NCBI GenBank assembly: GCA_900770015.1
Contig: CAAGIU010000333.1
Location: 1 to 7,403 of the forward strand
Direction of reading: 5' to 3'
DNA from: an uncultured Oscillospiraceae bacterium
Lineage (GTDB): Bacteria; Bacillota_A; Clostridia; Oscillospirales; Oscillospiraceae
DNA length: 7,403 nucleotides
Shown: piece by piece, positions 1-6,286 of the stretch
Layout of the letters: every line of letters starts with the position of its first letter
Numbering within the stretch: the first letter of the stretch is position 1
Notes under the pieces: generated by a model
Told to the model about the DNA's origin: nothing
The model's input: only the letters and a program-made list of their open reading frames with translations
Databases searched by the model: none
Translations under genes and position numbers: made by a program

Positions 1-1
1 C

Positions 2-340
2 GTCCAATCCCCGGAAAACCCCGACTCCTACCTCTGCACGGTGGGTCTTCAGAGCACCAGTCTGGTCACCAGCGGCGACTATCAGCGCTACTACACCGTG
101 GAGGGCCGTCGCTACCACCACATCATCGATCCCGACACGCTGATGCCCTCGGAATTCTGGCGCAGCGTCACCATCCTCTGCCCGGACTCCGGCCTTGCTG
201 ACTGCCTTTCCACGGCACTGTTCCTGATGCCCCTGGAGGAGGGCCAGGAGCTGGCTATGCAATGCGGCGCGGAGGTCATGTGGGTGGATACCCAAAACCG
301 GATTTTCCAAACCGACGGATTCCGGGAACTGCTGAAATAA
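2..340 (+). CDS. apbE: FAD:protein FMN transferase (ApbE family), C-terminal part
   Basis: This is the last 112 codons of a gene whose 5' end lies outside the window; the reading frame is open from base 2 and stops at TAA 338-340. ApbE enzymes transfer FMN from FAD to Thr/Ser of extracytoplasmic flavoproteins, for example Rnf/Nqr subunits. The fragment carries the family's C-terminal hallmarks: an SLVTSGDYQRYY stretch, then YHHIIDP, then an ADCLSTALF segment. In the last, Asp (codon at 200) and Thr (codon at 212) sit four residues apart, matching the conserved Asp and Thr that bind the catalytic Mg2+ in characterised ApbE proteins. One deviation is that the usual HIIDPxTGxP reads HIIDPDTLMP here, so the Gly of the turn is replaced. 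The C-terminal end looks natural and not truncated. The flavinylated partner is not in this window. Family assignment is firm; substrate is unknown. Confidence 0.9.
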   Translation, partial: VQSPENPDSYLCTVGLQSTSLVTSGDYQRYYTVEGRRYHHIIDPDTLMPSEFWRSVTILCPDSGLADCLSTALFLMPLEEGQELAMQCGAEVMWVDTQNRIFQTDGFRELLK

Positions 341-410
341 AGCAATGCTGCCCATCGGGTTAGCTCGGCAAATTGTAATTTGGCGGTGTCATTTCTTCGG
401 AGCGAAGCGA

Positions 411-558
411 CCTTGGCTCTCCCTTTGGGAGAGCTGGCTGCCCCGTAAGGGGCAGTCTGAGAGGGTCCTACGTTCCAATAGACGCTCCCAACCATCAAAC
501 GTGGTACCCTCTCAGTCAGCCTGTTCGGCTGACAGCTCTCCCATAGGGAGAGCCAAGG
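411..558. repeat. Palindromic nested-hairpin repeat (MITE/REP-like)
   Basis: The two arms are inverted copies. Bases 411-436 and 533-558 match as inverted repeats with one mismatch (core CTTGGCTCTCCC...GGGAGAGCTG), and 457-466 matches 506-515 exactly (CTGAGAGGGT and its complement). Each arm also folds on itself: CTCTCCC/GGGAGAG with a 3-base loop near 418-434, CTGCCCC/GGGGCAG at about 438-455, GTCAGCC/GGCTGAC at about 515-532, and a second CTCTCCC/GGGAGAG at about 536-552. Smaller hairpins flank the core at 395-407 (CTTCG/CGAAG) and 563-580 (TGCCGC/GCGGCA), so the whole element may be about 395-580. No coding potential is seen. From memory, elements with this CTTGGCTCTCCC core are abundant between genes in Faecalibacterium and related gut Clostridia. 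I could not search for other copies. Confidence 0.75.
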
Positions 559-615
559 GCGCTGCCGCGCCAGTGCGGCAAATAACAGTTTAACAAGGTT
601 ACTGAGCAAAGCCAC

Positions 616-646
616 CAAAGCGGCAGGGGGTTTCCCTGTCGTTTTG
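616..646 (+). terminator. Probable intrinsic terminator upstream of ftsE
   Basis: A 13-base stem (616-628 with 634-646, two G-U pairs) closes a 5-base GGTTT loop. The GC-rich upper part, CGGCAGGG/CCCTGTCG, is followed directly by TTTT (642-645). It would stop transcripts arriving from apbE and the repeat before the ftsE promoter. The U-run is short and then broken by G, so strength is uncertain. The lower AAAG/TTTT part could also work in the other direction. Confidence 0.55.
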
Positions 647-777
647 CTGTCCGTCAGCCTCTTTCCGGCGGGTTACATAACTCTGTATTTTCGGACTTTT
701 TCAGCAGGATTCCGGTTCGTTTTTATTAATATTTTTTGAATTCTTTGGGAGAAAGCCGCATTTCGACACCAATAGCA

Positions 778-806
778 TTGACTTTATTGGCGAAATGTGT
801 TACAAT
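778..806 (+). promoter_or_regulatory. Sigma-A promoter of the ftsEX operon
   Basis: The -35 box TTGACT (778-783) and the -10 box TACAAT (801-806) are separated by exactly 17 bases, each one base from consensus. A TG dinucleotide at 798-799, one base before the -10, makes an extended -10 element. Transcription is expected to begin near 812-814, giving a leader of about 53 bases before the ftsE start codon. No other comparable promoter is seen before the downstream genes, so the block 866-6275 is probably transcribed mainly from here. Confidence 0.8.
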
Positions 807-819
807 TCGGTTACATTGC

Positions 820-840
820 GGCCGCAGGTATTCTGCGGCC
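820..840 (+). promoter_or_regulatory. Stem-loop at the 5' end of the ftsEX leader
   Basis: GGCCGCAG (820-827) and CTGCGGCC (833-840) form a perfect 8-base stem with a GTATT loop. It begins about 7 bases after the predicted transcription start and ends 25 bases before the ftsE ATG. No U-run follows, so it is not a terminator. A stable 5'-terminal hairpin commonly protects mRNA from 5'-end-dependent decay; a protein- or RNA-binding role is equally possible. It leaves the ftsE ribosome binding site (GGAG at 851-854) unpaired. Confidence 0.6.
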
Positions 841-865
841 AATGGAAAGTGGAGATAGATGCAAA

Positions 866-1546
866 ATGATTGAATTTATTGATGTCGTGAAATCCTATGG
901 TCACGGCGCACCGGCTCTGAACGGTGTGAATATGCAGATCGAGGACGGCGAATTCTGCTTCCTGGTGGGTCCTTCCGGTTCCGGCAAGTCCACCATCATC
1001 AAACTGATCACCGGTGAGCTGCGCCCCAGCTCCGGTTCCGTCCATGTCAACGGCTATTCTCTGGAGCGCATCCGCAAGCGTGAGATCCCCTACCTGCGCC
1101 GCACCACCGGCGTCGTGTTCCAGGACTTCCGTCTGATCCCCAAGATGAGCGTGTATGACAATGTGGCCTTCGCCATGCGCGTCGTCGGCGCCCGGGAGAA
1201 GGAGATCCGGGAGCGTGTGCCCTATGTGCTGGAGCTGGTGGGCCTGGAAAACAAGGCAAGGCGTCTGCCCGGCGAGATGTCCGGCGGTGAGCAGCAGCGT
1301 CTGGCCATCGCCCGCGCTCTGGTGAACAACCCCTCCACCATCATCGCCGACGAACCCACCGGTAACCTGGACCCGGCCCGTTCCTTCGAAATCATGGCCC
1401 TGCTGCAGGAGATCAACAATCTGGGCACCACCATTCTGGTGGTTACCCACGAAAAGGATCTGGTGGAGCTGTTCTCCAAGCGGGTCATTGCCATTGACGA
1501 CGGCGTTGTCGTCAGCGACGGAGAGGGGTACTACGATGAGACTTAA
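866..1546 (+). CDS. ftsE: Cell division ATP-binding protein FtsE
   Basis: The 226-residue cytoplasmic ABC ATPase pairs with FtsX to convert ATP binding and hydrolysis into activation of periplasmic/extracellular peptidoglycan hydrolases at division or elongation sites. All nucleotide-binding motifs are intact: Walker A GPSGSGKST (35-43), Q-loop Gln86, signature SGGEQQR (139-145), Walker B IIADEP (159-164) with catalytic Glu163, D-loop GNLD (166-169) and H-loop His195. The length is standard for FtsE. I chose ATG 866 because the protein then starts MIEFIDVVKSYG, the usual FtsE N-terminus, with GGAG 11 bases upstream. The longer open frame from GTG 797 would overlap the promoter -10 box, and ATG 842 lacks a ribosome binding site. 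It is the first gene of the block, overlapping ftsX by 11 bases, which implies translational coupling. Confidence 0.96.
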   Translation: MIEFIDVVKSYGHGAPALNGVNMQIEDGEFCFLVGPSGSGKSTIIKLITGELRPSSGSVHVNGYSLERIRKREIPYLRRTTGVVFQDFRLIPKMSVYDNVAFAMRVVGAREKEIRERVPYVLELVGLENKARRLPGEMSGGEQQRLAIARALVNNPSTIIADEPTGNLDPARSFEIMALLQEINNLGTTILVVTHEKDLVELFSKRVIAIDDGVVVSDGEGYYDET

Positions 1547-2423
1547 CAATCTGGGTTATCTGCTGAAGGAAGGCTTCCGCGGCATCTTCCTCCACGGCTT
1601 TATGTCCTTTGCCGCCATCTGCGTGACCATCGCCTGCCTGCTCATCGTGGGCAGCTTCTCCATCCTGGCCTACAACCTGGACGTGATGGTGGAGGATCTG
1701 AATCAGACCAGCGAGATCATGGTGTACATCGACACCTCCCTCTCCGATGCCGAGGCCAGAAGCGTCGGCACGAAGATCAACGCCCTGGACAACATCCTGC
1801 AATCCACCTTCGTCTCCCGGGAGGAGGCGCTGCAGAACTTTATCAGCGACCACGACAACAACGCCGCCTTCAACGGCGTCCAGGCCGAGGCCCTGCGCCA
1901 CCGTTACGTGGTCACCCTGGAAGACAACACCCTGATGGAGCAGACCGACCAGCAGCTGCAGCAGATTCCCGGCGTGGCCAAGACCAACGCCGCCTATGAG
2001 CTGGCCGAGGGCTTCACCACCATCCAGAACGTGCTGCACATCGCCACCGTGGCTCTGATGGCCATGCTGCTGGTAATCTCCCTTCTGATCATTTCCAACA
2101 CCGTCAAGCTGGCCATGTACGACCGCAAGGACGAGATCGCCATCATGAAGATGGTGGGCGCCACCAACAGCTTCATCCGTTTGCCCTTCATCGTGGAAGG
2201 CTTCACCCTGGGCATGGTGGCCGCCGTTCTGGCCTTCGGTCTGGAATGGGTTCTGTACGACACCCTGGTGGAGCGGATGGCTGCCGTGGATGCCCTGCGG
2301 CTGTTCTCCTTCGTCCCCTTCCTGGATCTGCTGATCCCCATGGTACTCACCTTCGGCGCCGCCGGCCTCTTCGTCGGCATCGTCGGCAGCTGGACCTCCA
2401 TCCGGAAGTTCCTGGACGTGTAA
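1536..2423 (+). CDS. ftsX: Cell division membrane protein FtsX
   Basis: This 295-residue integral membrane partner of FtsE passes the ATPase cycle to an extracellular hydrolase. It has the family layout: a short cytoplasmic N-terminus, TM1 (about 22-46), a large extracellular loop (about 47-167), then TM2 (about 168-190), TM3 (about 218-241) and TM4 (about 264-285). The loop contains the typical SEIMVYIDTSLSDAEA strand and the FVSREEAL segment. Between TM2 and TM3 lies the cytoplasmic signature DEIAIMKMVGAT (199-210), which contacts FtsE-type ATPases. ATG 1536 lies inside the end of ftsE and is preceded by GGAGAGGGG (1520-1528), seven bases away. In streptococci and Bacillus the extracellular loop binds the coiled coil of PcsB or CwlO; by analogy it should bind the product of one or both of the next two genes. 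No missing segment or frameshift is seen. Confidence 0.96.
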   Translation: MRLNNLGYLLKEGFRGIFLHGFMSFAAICVTIACLLIVGSFSILAYNLDVMVEDLNQTSEIMVYIDTSLSDAEARSVGTKINALDNILQSTFVSREEALQNFISDHDNNAAFNGVQAEALRHRYVVTLEDNTLMEQTDQQLQQIPGVAKTNAAYELAEGFTTIQNVLHIATVALMAMLLVISLLIISNTVKLAMYDRKDEIAIMKMVGATNSFIRLPFIVEGFTLGMVAAVLAFGLEWVLYDTLVERMAAVDALRLFSFVPFLDLLIPMVLTFGAAGLFVGIVGSWTSIRKFLDV

Positions 2424-2484
2424 CCGCGCCCCTTGCATACAGAGAAATCAGGGGTCTGCCCCGCAGGCTCCCAAGGAGCAACCT

Positions 2485-3699
2485 ATGAAAAAATCACCCC
2501 TACTCCGGTCAGCGCTGGCTGTGATTCTGGCATTTGTCCTGGTCCTGGCCGCCGTTCCCCTGCCCGCCTCCGCCGCCACAACCTCGGAAATCAAAGAGGA
2601 GATTGCGGATCTGAAGGTGGAAAACGCCATCATTCAGGCGCAGATCGACAGCATCCAGTCCCAATACAACGCCAACGCCAGCGAGATTTCCGCGCTGGTG
2701 GCGAAAAAGGACGCCGTGGATCAGGAGATCGCCCTCCTGCACCAGCAGATTCTGAACACCAACGAGCAGCTGATCATCTACGGTCAGCTCATCGCCGATG
2801 CCCAGGATTCGCTGGAGGCATCCAAGGATTGGCTCACCGAGCTGAACCTGCAGTATAAGGAACGCATCCGGGCCATGGAGGAACAGGGCGAGATCACCTA
2901 CTGGCAGGTCATCTTTGAAGCCAACAGCTTCATGGATCTGCTGGACCGGATGGACATGGTGGATGAAATCGCCATGGCCGACACCCAGCGCCTGCTGGAT
3001 CTCCAGGTGGCAGCCGCCAGAGTGGAGGAAAACCAGCGGATCCTCACTGAAGAGATGGCCGATCTGGAGGAGACCCGCCAGCTGCTCACCCAGAGCGAAG
3101 CCGCGCTGGAGATCAAGCGCACCGAATCCGACGATATCCTGCGCCAACTGCTGGAAAAGCAGGAGGAATTCCAGGTCCTGCTGGACGAATCCGAAAGTCT
3201 TCAGGACGCGCTGATGAACGAAATCGCCCAGAAGCAGAAGGAGCTTCAGCAGGCGCAGTACAAGGAAGAGCTGGTGAAGCTGGCCCTGAAGGGACAAAAT
3301 CCCCCCTCCAACGCCACCTGGATCGAGCCCGTTTCCGGCTACACCATCACCAGCGCCTTCGGCTACCGCAAGGCTCCCACGAAGGGTGCCTCCACCAACC
3401 ATCAGGGCGTGGACATGGCCTGCCCCACCGGCACACCCATCTATGCCACCAGAAGCGGCACGGTCACCAAGGCCGCCTACCAGGCAGGCGGCGCGGGCTA
3501 CTATGTCTCCATCAGCCATGGAGACGGCTTCGCCTCCATCTATATGCATATGACCCGGTATGTCGTCTCCGCCGGTCAGAGCGTGACCCAGGGGCAGCTC
3601 ATCGGGTATGTGGGCAGCACCGGTGTCTCCACCGGCCCGCATCTTCACTTCGGCATTTCCTACGGTGGTACTTATGTAAACCCCATGGCATACATTTAA
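2485..3699 (+). CDS. Secreted coiled-coil M23 peptidoglycan endopeptidase, paralog 1 (PcsB/CwlO/EnvC-like)
   Basis: A 404-residue exported murein hydrolase, the likely effector of FtsEX. A Sec signal peptide spans 1-30 (MKK, hydrophobic core, cleavage after ASA). Residues about 33-265 are heptad-rich coiled coil containing the FEANSFMDLLDRMDMVDEIA motif typical of PcsB/CwlO-type coiled coils. A short linker (NPPSNATW) leads to an M23/LytM domain (about 284-404). Zinc ligands His306 and Asp310 (HQGVD) and His388 (HLHFG), plus catalytic His355 and His386, are all present, so this is predicted to be an active endopeptidase and not a degenerate EnvC-type activator. ATG 2485 has AAGGAG six bases upstream. 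It follows ftsX after 61 bases with no convincing promoter, so it is probably cotranscribed. In Streptococcus the equivalent partner PcsB carries a CHAP domain; here M23 takes that place. The exact bond cleaved is not readable from sequence. Confidence 0.9.
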   Translation: MKKSPLLRSALAVILAFVLVLAAVPLPASAATTSEIKEEIADLKVENAIIQAQIDSIQSQYNANASEISALVAKKDAVDQEIALLHQQILNTNEQLIIYGQLIADAQDSLEASKDWLTELNLQYKERIRAMEEQGEITYWQVIFEANSFMDLLDRMDMVDEIAMADTQRLLDLQVAAARVEENQRILTEEMADLEETRQLLTQSEAALEIKRTESDDILRQLLEKQEEFQVLLDESESLQDALMNEIAQKQKELQQAQYKEELVKLALKGQNPPSNATWIEPVSGYTITSAFGYRKAPTKGASTNHQGVDMACPTGTPIYATRSGTVTKAAYQAGGAGYYVSISHGDGFASIYMHMTRYVVSAGQSVTQGQLIGYVGSTGVSTGPHLHFGISYGGTYVNPMAYI

Positions 3700-3712
3700 T
3701 AAGGAGCAACCA

Positions 3713-5053
3713 ATGAACAAGCGTAAAAGAATGGTATCCATCCTGGCAGGCATCATGGCGGCAATCATGATCCTGTCCCTGATATTCAGCATCCTCCCCA
3801 CCCATGTCAGCGCCGCGTCCTCCAGCGAGATCCGCAAGCAGATCAACGCCCTGAAGGATGACCGGGAAGAGATCAAAACCAAGATGGCCGAGCTGCAGGA
3901 GCAGTATGAGGCCAACTCCGATGACATCCGCGCCATCGTGGCCAGGAAGGATGTCATCGATCAGGAGATCGGCCTGCTGCATCAGGAGATCATCAACATC
4001 AACGAGCAGATCTCCGCCTACAATGTGCTCATCGCCGACCGGCAGGATGAGCTGGACCGGGCAGAAACCAGATTTGAAGACCTGAACGACGACTGCAAGG
4101 TCCGCATCCGCGCCATGGAAGAGGAGGGCACCCTGAGCTACTGGGAAGTGCTCTTCAAGGCCAACAGCTTTGCCGACCTGCTGGACCGGCTGAACATGGT
4201 GGAAGAGATCGCCGCCTCCGACACAGAACGCCTCCAGGAGCTGACCGACGCGGCCAACCGGGTCGCGGCCGTTCAGGAGGAGCTGACCGGCGAGAAGGCA
4301 GAGCTGGAATCGGCAAAGGCAGAGCTGGACGCCGCCCAGGCCTCGCTGGATGAAAAGCGCGAAGAAGTGGACGCCCTCTTCGCCGAAATGATGCAGCGGG
4401 CAGCGGAAATGGAACAGCTCCAGAAGGATCTGGAGCAGGAGGAGGCCGACCTTCTGGCAACCATCGCCCAGAAGGAGCTGGAATACACCGAGGCCAAGGA
4501 GCTGGAGTGGATCCAGTACATGATGACCTACACCACGGTTCCCCCCACCACCCAGGCTCCCGTCAACGGCGGCAGCAGCTCCGGCGGTGACAGCGTTAAC
4601 TCCGGCGGCACCTCCTCCGGCAGCACCGGAAGCTCCGGCGGCAGCAATGTGAACGTTGGCAGCTCCTGGATCGTGCCCTGCAGCTACAACTCCATCTCCA
4701 GCCCCTTCGGCTTCCGGGATGCCCCCACCGCAGGCGCATCCTCCTATCACCAGGGCGTTGACCTCCGGGCTCCCGCGGGAACCCCCATCTACGCCTCCCG
4801 GGGCGGCACGGTCACCGTTGCCACCTACGGCTCTGCGGCGGGCTATTACGTCACCATCAACCACGGCGACGGATATTCCTCCGTGTACATGCATATGACC
4901 AGCTACACCGTTTCCGCAGGCCAGTCGGTCAGCCAGGGACAGCTCATCGGCTATGTGGGCAAAACCGGCGTTGCCACCGGCAACCACCTGCACTTCGGCA
5001 TCGCCTACAACGGTGCCTATGTCAATCCCTGCAACTATGTTGCGCTTTATTAA
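3713..5053 (+). CDS. Secreted coiled-coil M23 peptidoglycan endopeptidase, paralog 2
   Basis: A 446-residue tandem paralog of the preceding gene, starting 13 bases after its stop. The signal peptide is about 1-34 (MNKRKR, hydrophobic core, VSA cleavage). The coiled coil covers about 36-270, with FKANSFADLLDRLNMVEEIA aligning to paralog 1. A Thr/Pro then Ser/Gly-rich low-complexity linker (about 274-316) follows, which paralog 1 lacks; it accounts for most of the 42-residue length difference. The M23 domain (about 317-446) keeps zinc ligands His346, Asp350 and His427 and catalytic His394 and His425, so it too should be active. Its ribosome binding region (AAGGAGCAACC) is identical over 11 bases to that of paralog 1. 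It may compete for, or share, the single FtsX, or work at a different distance in the wall because of its longer linker; both are inferences. Confidence 0.9.
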   Translation: MNKRKRMVSILAGIMAAIMILSLIFSILPTHVSAASSSEIRKQINALKDDREEIKTKMAELQEQYEANSDDIRAIVARKDVIDQEIGLLHQEIININEQISAYNVLIADRQDELDRAETRFEDLNDDCKVRIRAMEEEGTLSYWEVLFKANSFADLLDRLNMVEEIAASDTERLQELTDAANRVAAVQEELTGEKAELESAKAELDAAQASLDEKREEVDALFAEMMQRAAEMEQLQKDLEQEEADLLATIAQKELEYTEAKELEWIQYMMTYTTVPPTTQAPVNGGSSSGGDSVNSGGTSSGSTGSSGGSNVNVGSSWIVPCSYNSISSPFGFRDAPTAGASSYHQGVDLRAPAGTPIYASRGGTVTVATYGSAAGYYVTINHGDGYSSVYMHMTSYTVSAGQSVSQGQLIGYVGKTGVATGNHLHFGIAYNGAYVNPCNYVALY

Positions 5054-5076
5054 CCGGCTGTAAGCCTATCAAACCT

Positions 5077-5105
5077 TTGCCCACAGCGGTTTGCGCTGTG
5101 GGCAA
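5077..5105 (+). promoter_or_regulatory. Perfect 12-base stem-loop between the M23 genes and the S41 protease gene
   Basis: TTGCCCACAGCG (5077-5088) pairs perfectly with CGCTGTGGGCAA (5094-5105) across a GTTTG loop. It starts 24 bases after the paralog 2 stop codon and ends 24 bases before the protease start codon. No run of T follows (the next bases are TTCCGGATTT), so it is a poor classical terminator. It could reduce read-through, block 3' exonucleases and protect the upstream mRNA, or both, setting the protease at a different level from the hydrolases. Confidence 0.6.
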
Positions 5106-5129
5106 TTCCGGATTTCGGGGGAAATGACT

Positions 5130-6275
5130 ATGAAAAAACTGTATCGTATTCTCACCTATGTGCTGGTATTTCTGGTGGGCTTCGCCGCAGCCATGAGCCT
5201 TTTTACCTTCTTCGGCACTCCGGCCCGAAAGCTGGGTCAGCTGGAACAGCTGATTACCCAGTGCTTCATCGGGGAGGCCGACACCAAGGTCATGGAAGAC
5301 TATGCGGCGGATGCCATGGTTGCTTCCCTGGGGGACCGCTGGAGCTACTATGCCACCGCAGAGGAATATGAAACCCTGCTGGAGCAGCAGGAGAACGCCT
5401 ATGTGGGCATCGGCATCACCATCATCGCCGACGAGGAGGAGGTGGGCTTCCGGATCGTGGCTGTACAGGAAAACGGTACTGCCCGGGAAGCGGGTCTTCA
5501 GGTGGACGACCGGATCATCTCCGCCGACGGGCAGAGCATGGAAGGGCTGGGAGTGGATGACCTGCGCAGCATCGTCCGGGGTCAGGAAGGCACCACCGTC
5601 CATCTGGTGGTGGTCCGGGGCGAGCAGGAGCTGGAATTCGACGTCAAGCGGGCAAAAATCCTCACCGATGTGGTAAAATGCCAGCTGCTGGATGACGGCA
5701 TCGGGCTCATCACCATCGCCAACTTCGACTCCCGGTGCGCCAGCGAATCCATCGCGGCCATTGAATCCCTCCGGGTCCAGGGGGCCACTTCCCTGATCTT
5801 TGACGTACGGAACAACCCCGGCGGCTATGCCCATGAAATGGTGGAGCTTCTGGACTACCTGCTGCCCGAGGGCGACCTGTTCCGCACGGTGGACTACAGG
5901 GGCAGCGAAAGCGTGGATCGATCCGATGCGTCCTTCCTGGATATGCCCATGGTGGTGCTGTGCAACGAGGATTCCTATTCCGCCGCGGAATTCTTCGCCG
6001 CCGCGATTCAGGAGTACAAAGCGGGCACCGTCATCGGTATGCCCACCTGCGGCAAGGGCTATTTCCAGTACACCTACCGGCTCTCCGACGGCTCTGCGGT
6101 GGGGCTTTCCGTGGGCAAGTATTTTACCCCCAGCGGCAAGAGCCTGGCCGACGTGGGCATCCAGCCGGATATCACCGTGGAGGTGGATGACGACACCTAC
6201 GCCAAAATCTACTACGGCCAGCTGGACCCCATGGAGGACCCCCAGATCCTCGCCGCTATAGATGTACTGAAGTAA
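5130..6275 (+). CDS. S41 family carboxyl-terminal processing protease (CtpA/CtpB-like)
   Basis: A 381-residue serine protease anchored by one N-terminal membrane segment (about 7-28), with its body outside the membrane. A PDZ domain runs about 93-173, beginning YVGIGI, the loop that binds substrate C-termini. The S41 core includes DVRNNPGG (225-232) and NEDSYSAAE. Ser284, Lys309 and Gln313 have the same spacing (25 and 4) as the Ser309-Lys334-Gln338 triad of B. subtilis CtpB, so it should be active. ATG 5130 is chosen because GGGGG lies 8 bases upstream; ATG 5124 is too close to it, and the TTG at 5091 falls in the hairpin loop. It ends after the protease core and lacks the C-terminal peptidoglycan-binding domain found in some relatives. 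ctpB also lies near ftsEX in B. subtilis. Processing of the M23 proteins would be plausible, since CtpA of Pseudomonas degrades M23 hydrolases, but nothing here proves it. Confidence 0.93.
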   Translation: MKKLYRILTYVLVFLVGFAAAMSLFTFFGTPARKLGQLEQLITQCFIGEADTKVMEDYAADAMVASLGDRWSYYATAEEYETLLEQQENAYVGIGITIIADEEEVGFRIVAVQENGTAREAGLQVDDRIISADGQSMEGLGVDDLRSIVRGQEGTTVHLVVVRGEQELEFDVKRAKILTDVVKCQLLDDGIGLITIANFDSRCASESIAAIESLRVQGATSLIFDVRNNPGGYAHEMVELLDYLLPEGDLFRTVDYRGSESVDRSDASFLDMPMVVLCNEDSYSAAEFFAAAIQEYKAGTVIGMPTCGKGYFQYTYRLSDGSAVGLSVGKYFTPSGKSLADVGIQPDITVEVDDDTYAKIYYGQLDPMEDPQILAAIDVLK

Positions 6276-6286
6276 CCATCGGAGAG

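Larger units (their letters stand above)
341..865. other. 525-base intergenic region between apbE and ftsE
   Basis: No credible gene lies here. Short open frames across 345-593 (+) and 112-618 (-) are produced by the palindromic repeat or run antisense to apbE, and they lack a ribosome binding site or recognisable protein. The stretch contains, in order, a nested-hairpin repeat (core 411-558, flanking small hairpins 395-407 and 563-580), a probable intrinsic terminator (616-646), an AT-rich segment (about 708-745), a sigma-A promoter (778-806) and a 5' leader stem-loop (820-840). Confidence 0.8.

Noticed and set aside
345..593. 82-codon open frame in the apbE-ftsE gap
   Set aside because: It is encoded almost entirely by the palindromic repeat (it repeats PWLSLWES-like text on both strands) and has no ribosome binding site.
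797..865. Upstream in-frame extension of ftsE from GTG 797
   Set aside because: It would start inside the promoter spacer and translate the -10 box and leader hairpin; homology of FtsE begins at the ATG at 866.
2424..2484. Possible separate promoter for the first M23 gene (TTGCAT at 2433)
   Set aside because: No acceptable -10 box lies at the right distance in this 61-base gap; cotranscription from the ftsE promoter is simpler.
2509..3957. 482-codon open frame on the - strand across the first M23 gene and the start of the second
   Set aside because: It is antisense to clearly coding sequence, its translation is rich in Gly, His, Leu and Val with no recognisable domain, and it bridges two unrelated gene boundaries. 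It follows from codon bias in GC-rich genes.
3599..4993. 464-codon open frame on the - strand across the second M23 gene
   Set aside because: Antisense shadow; the low-complexity Gly/Ala run mirrors the Ser/Gly linker of the real gene, and there is no plausible start region.
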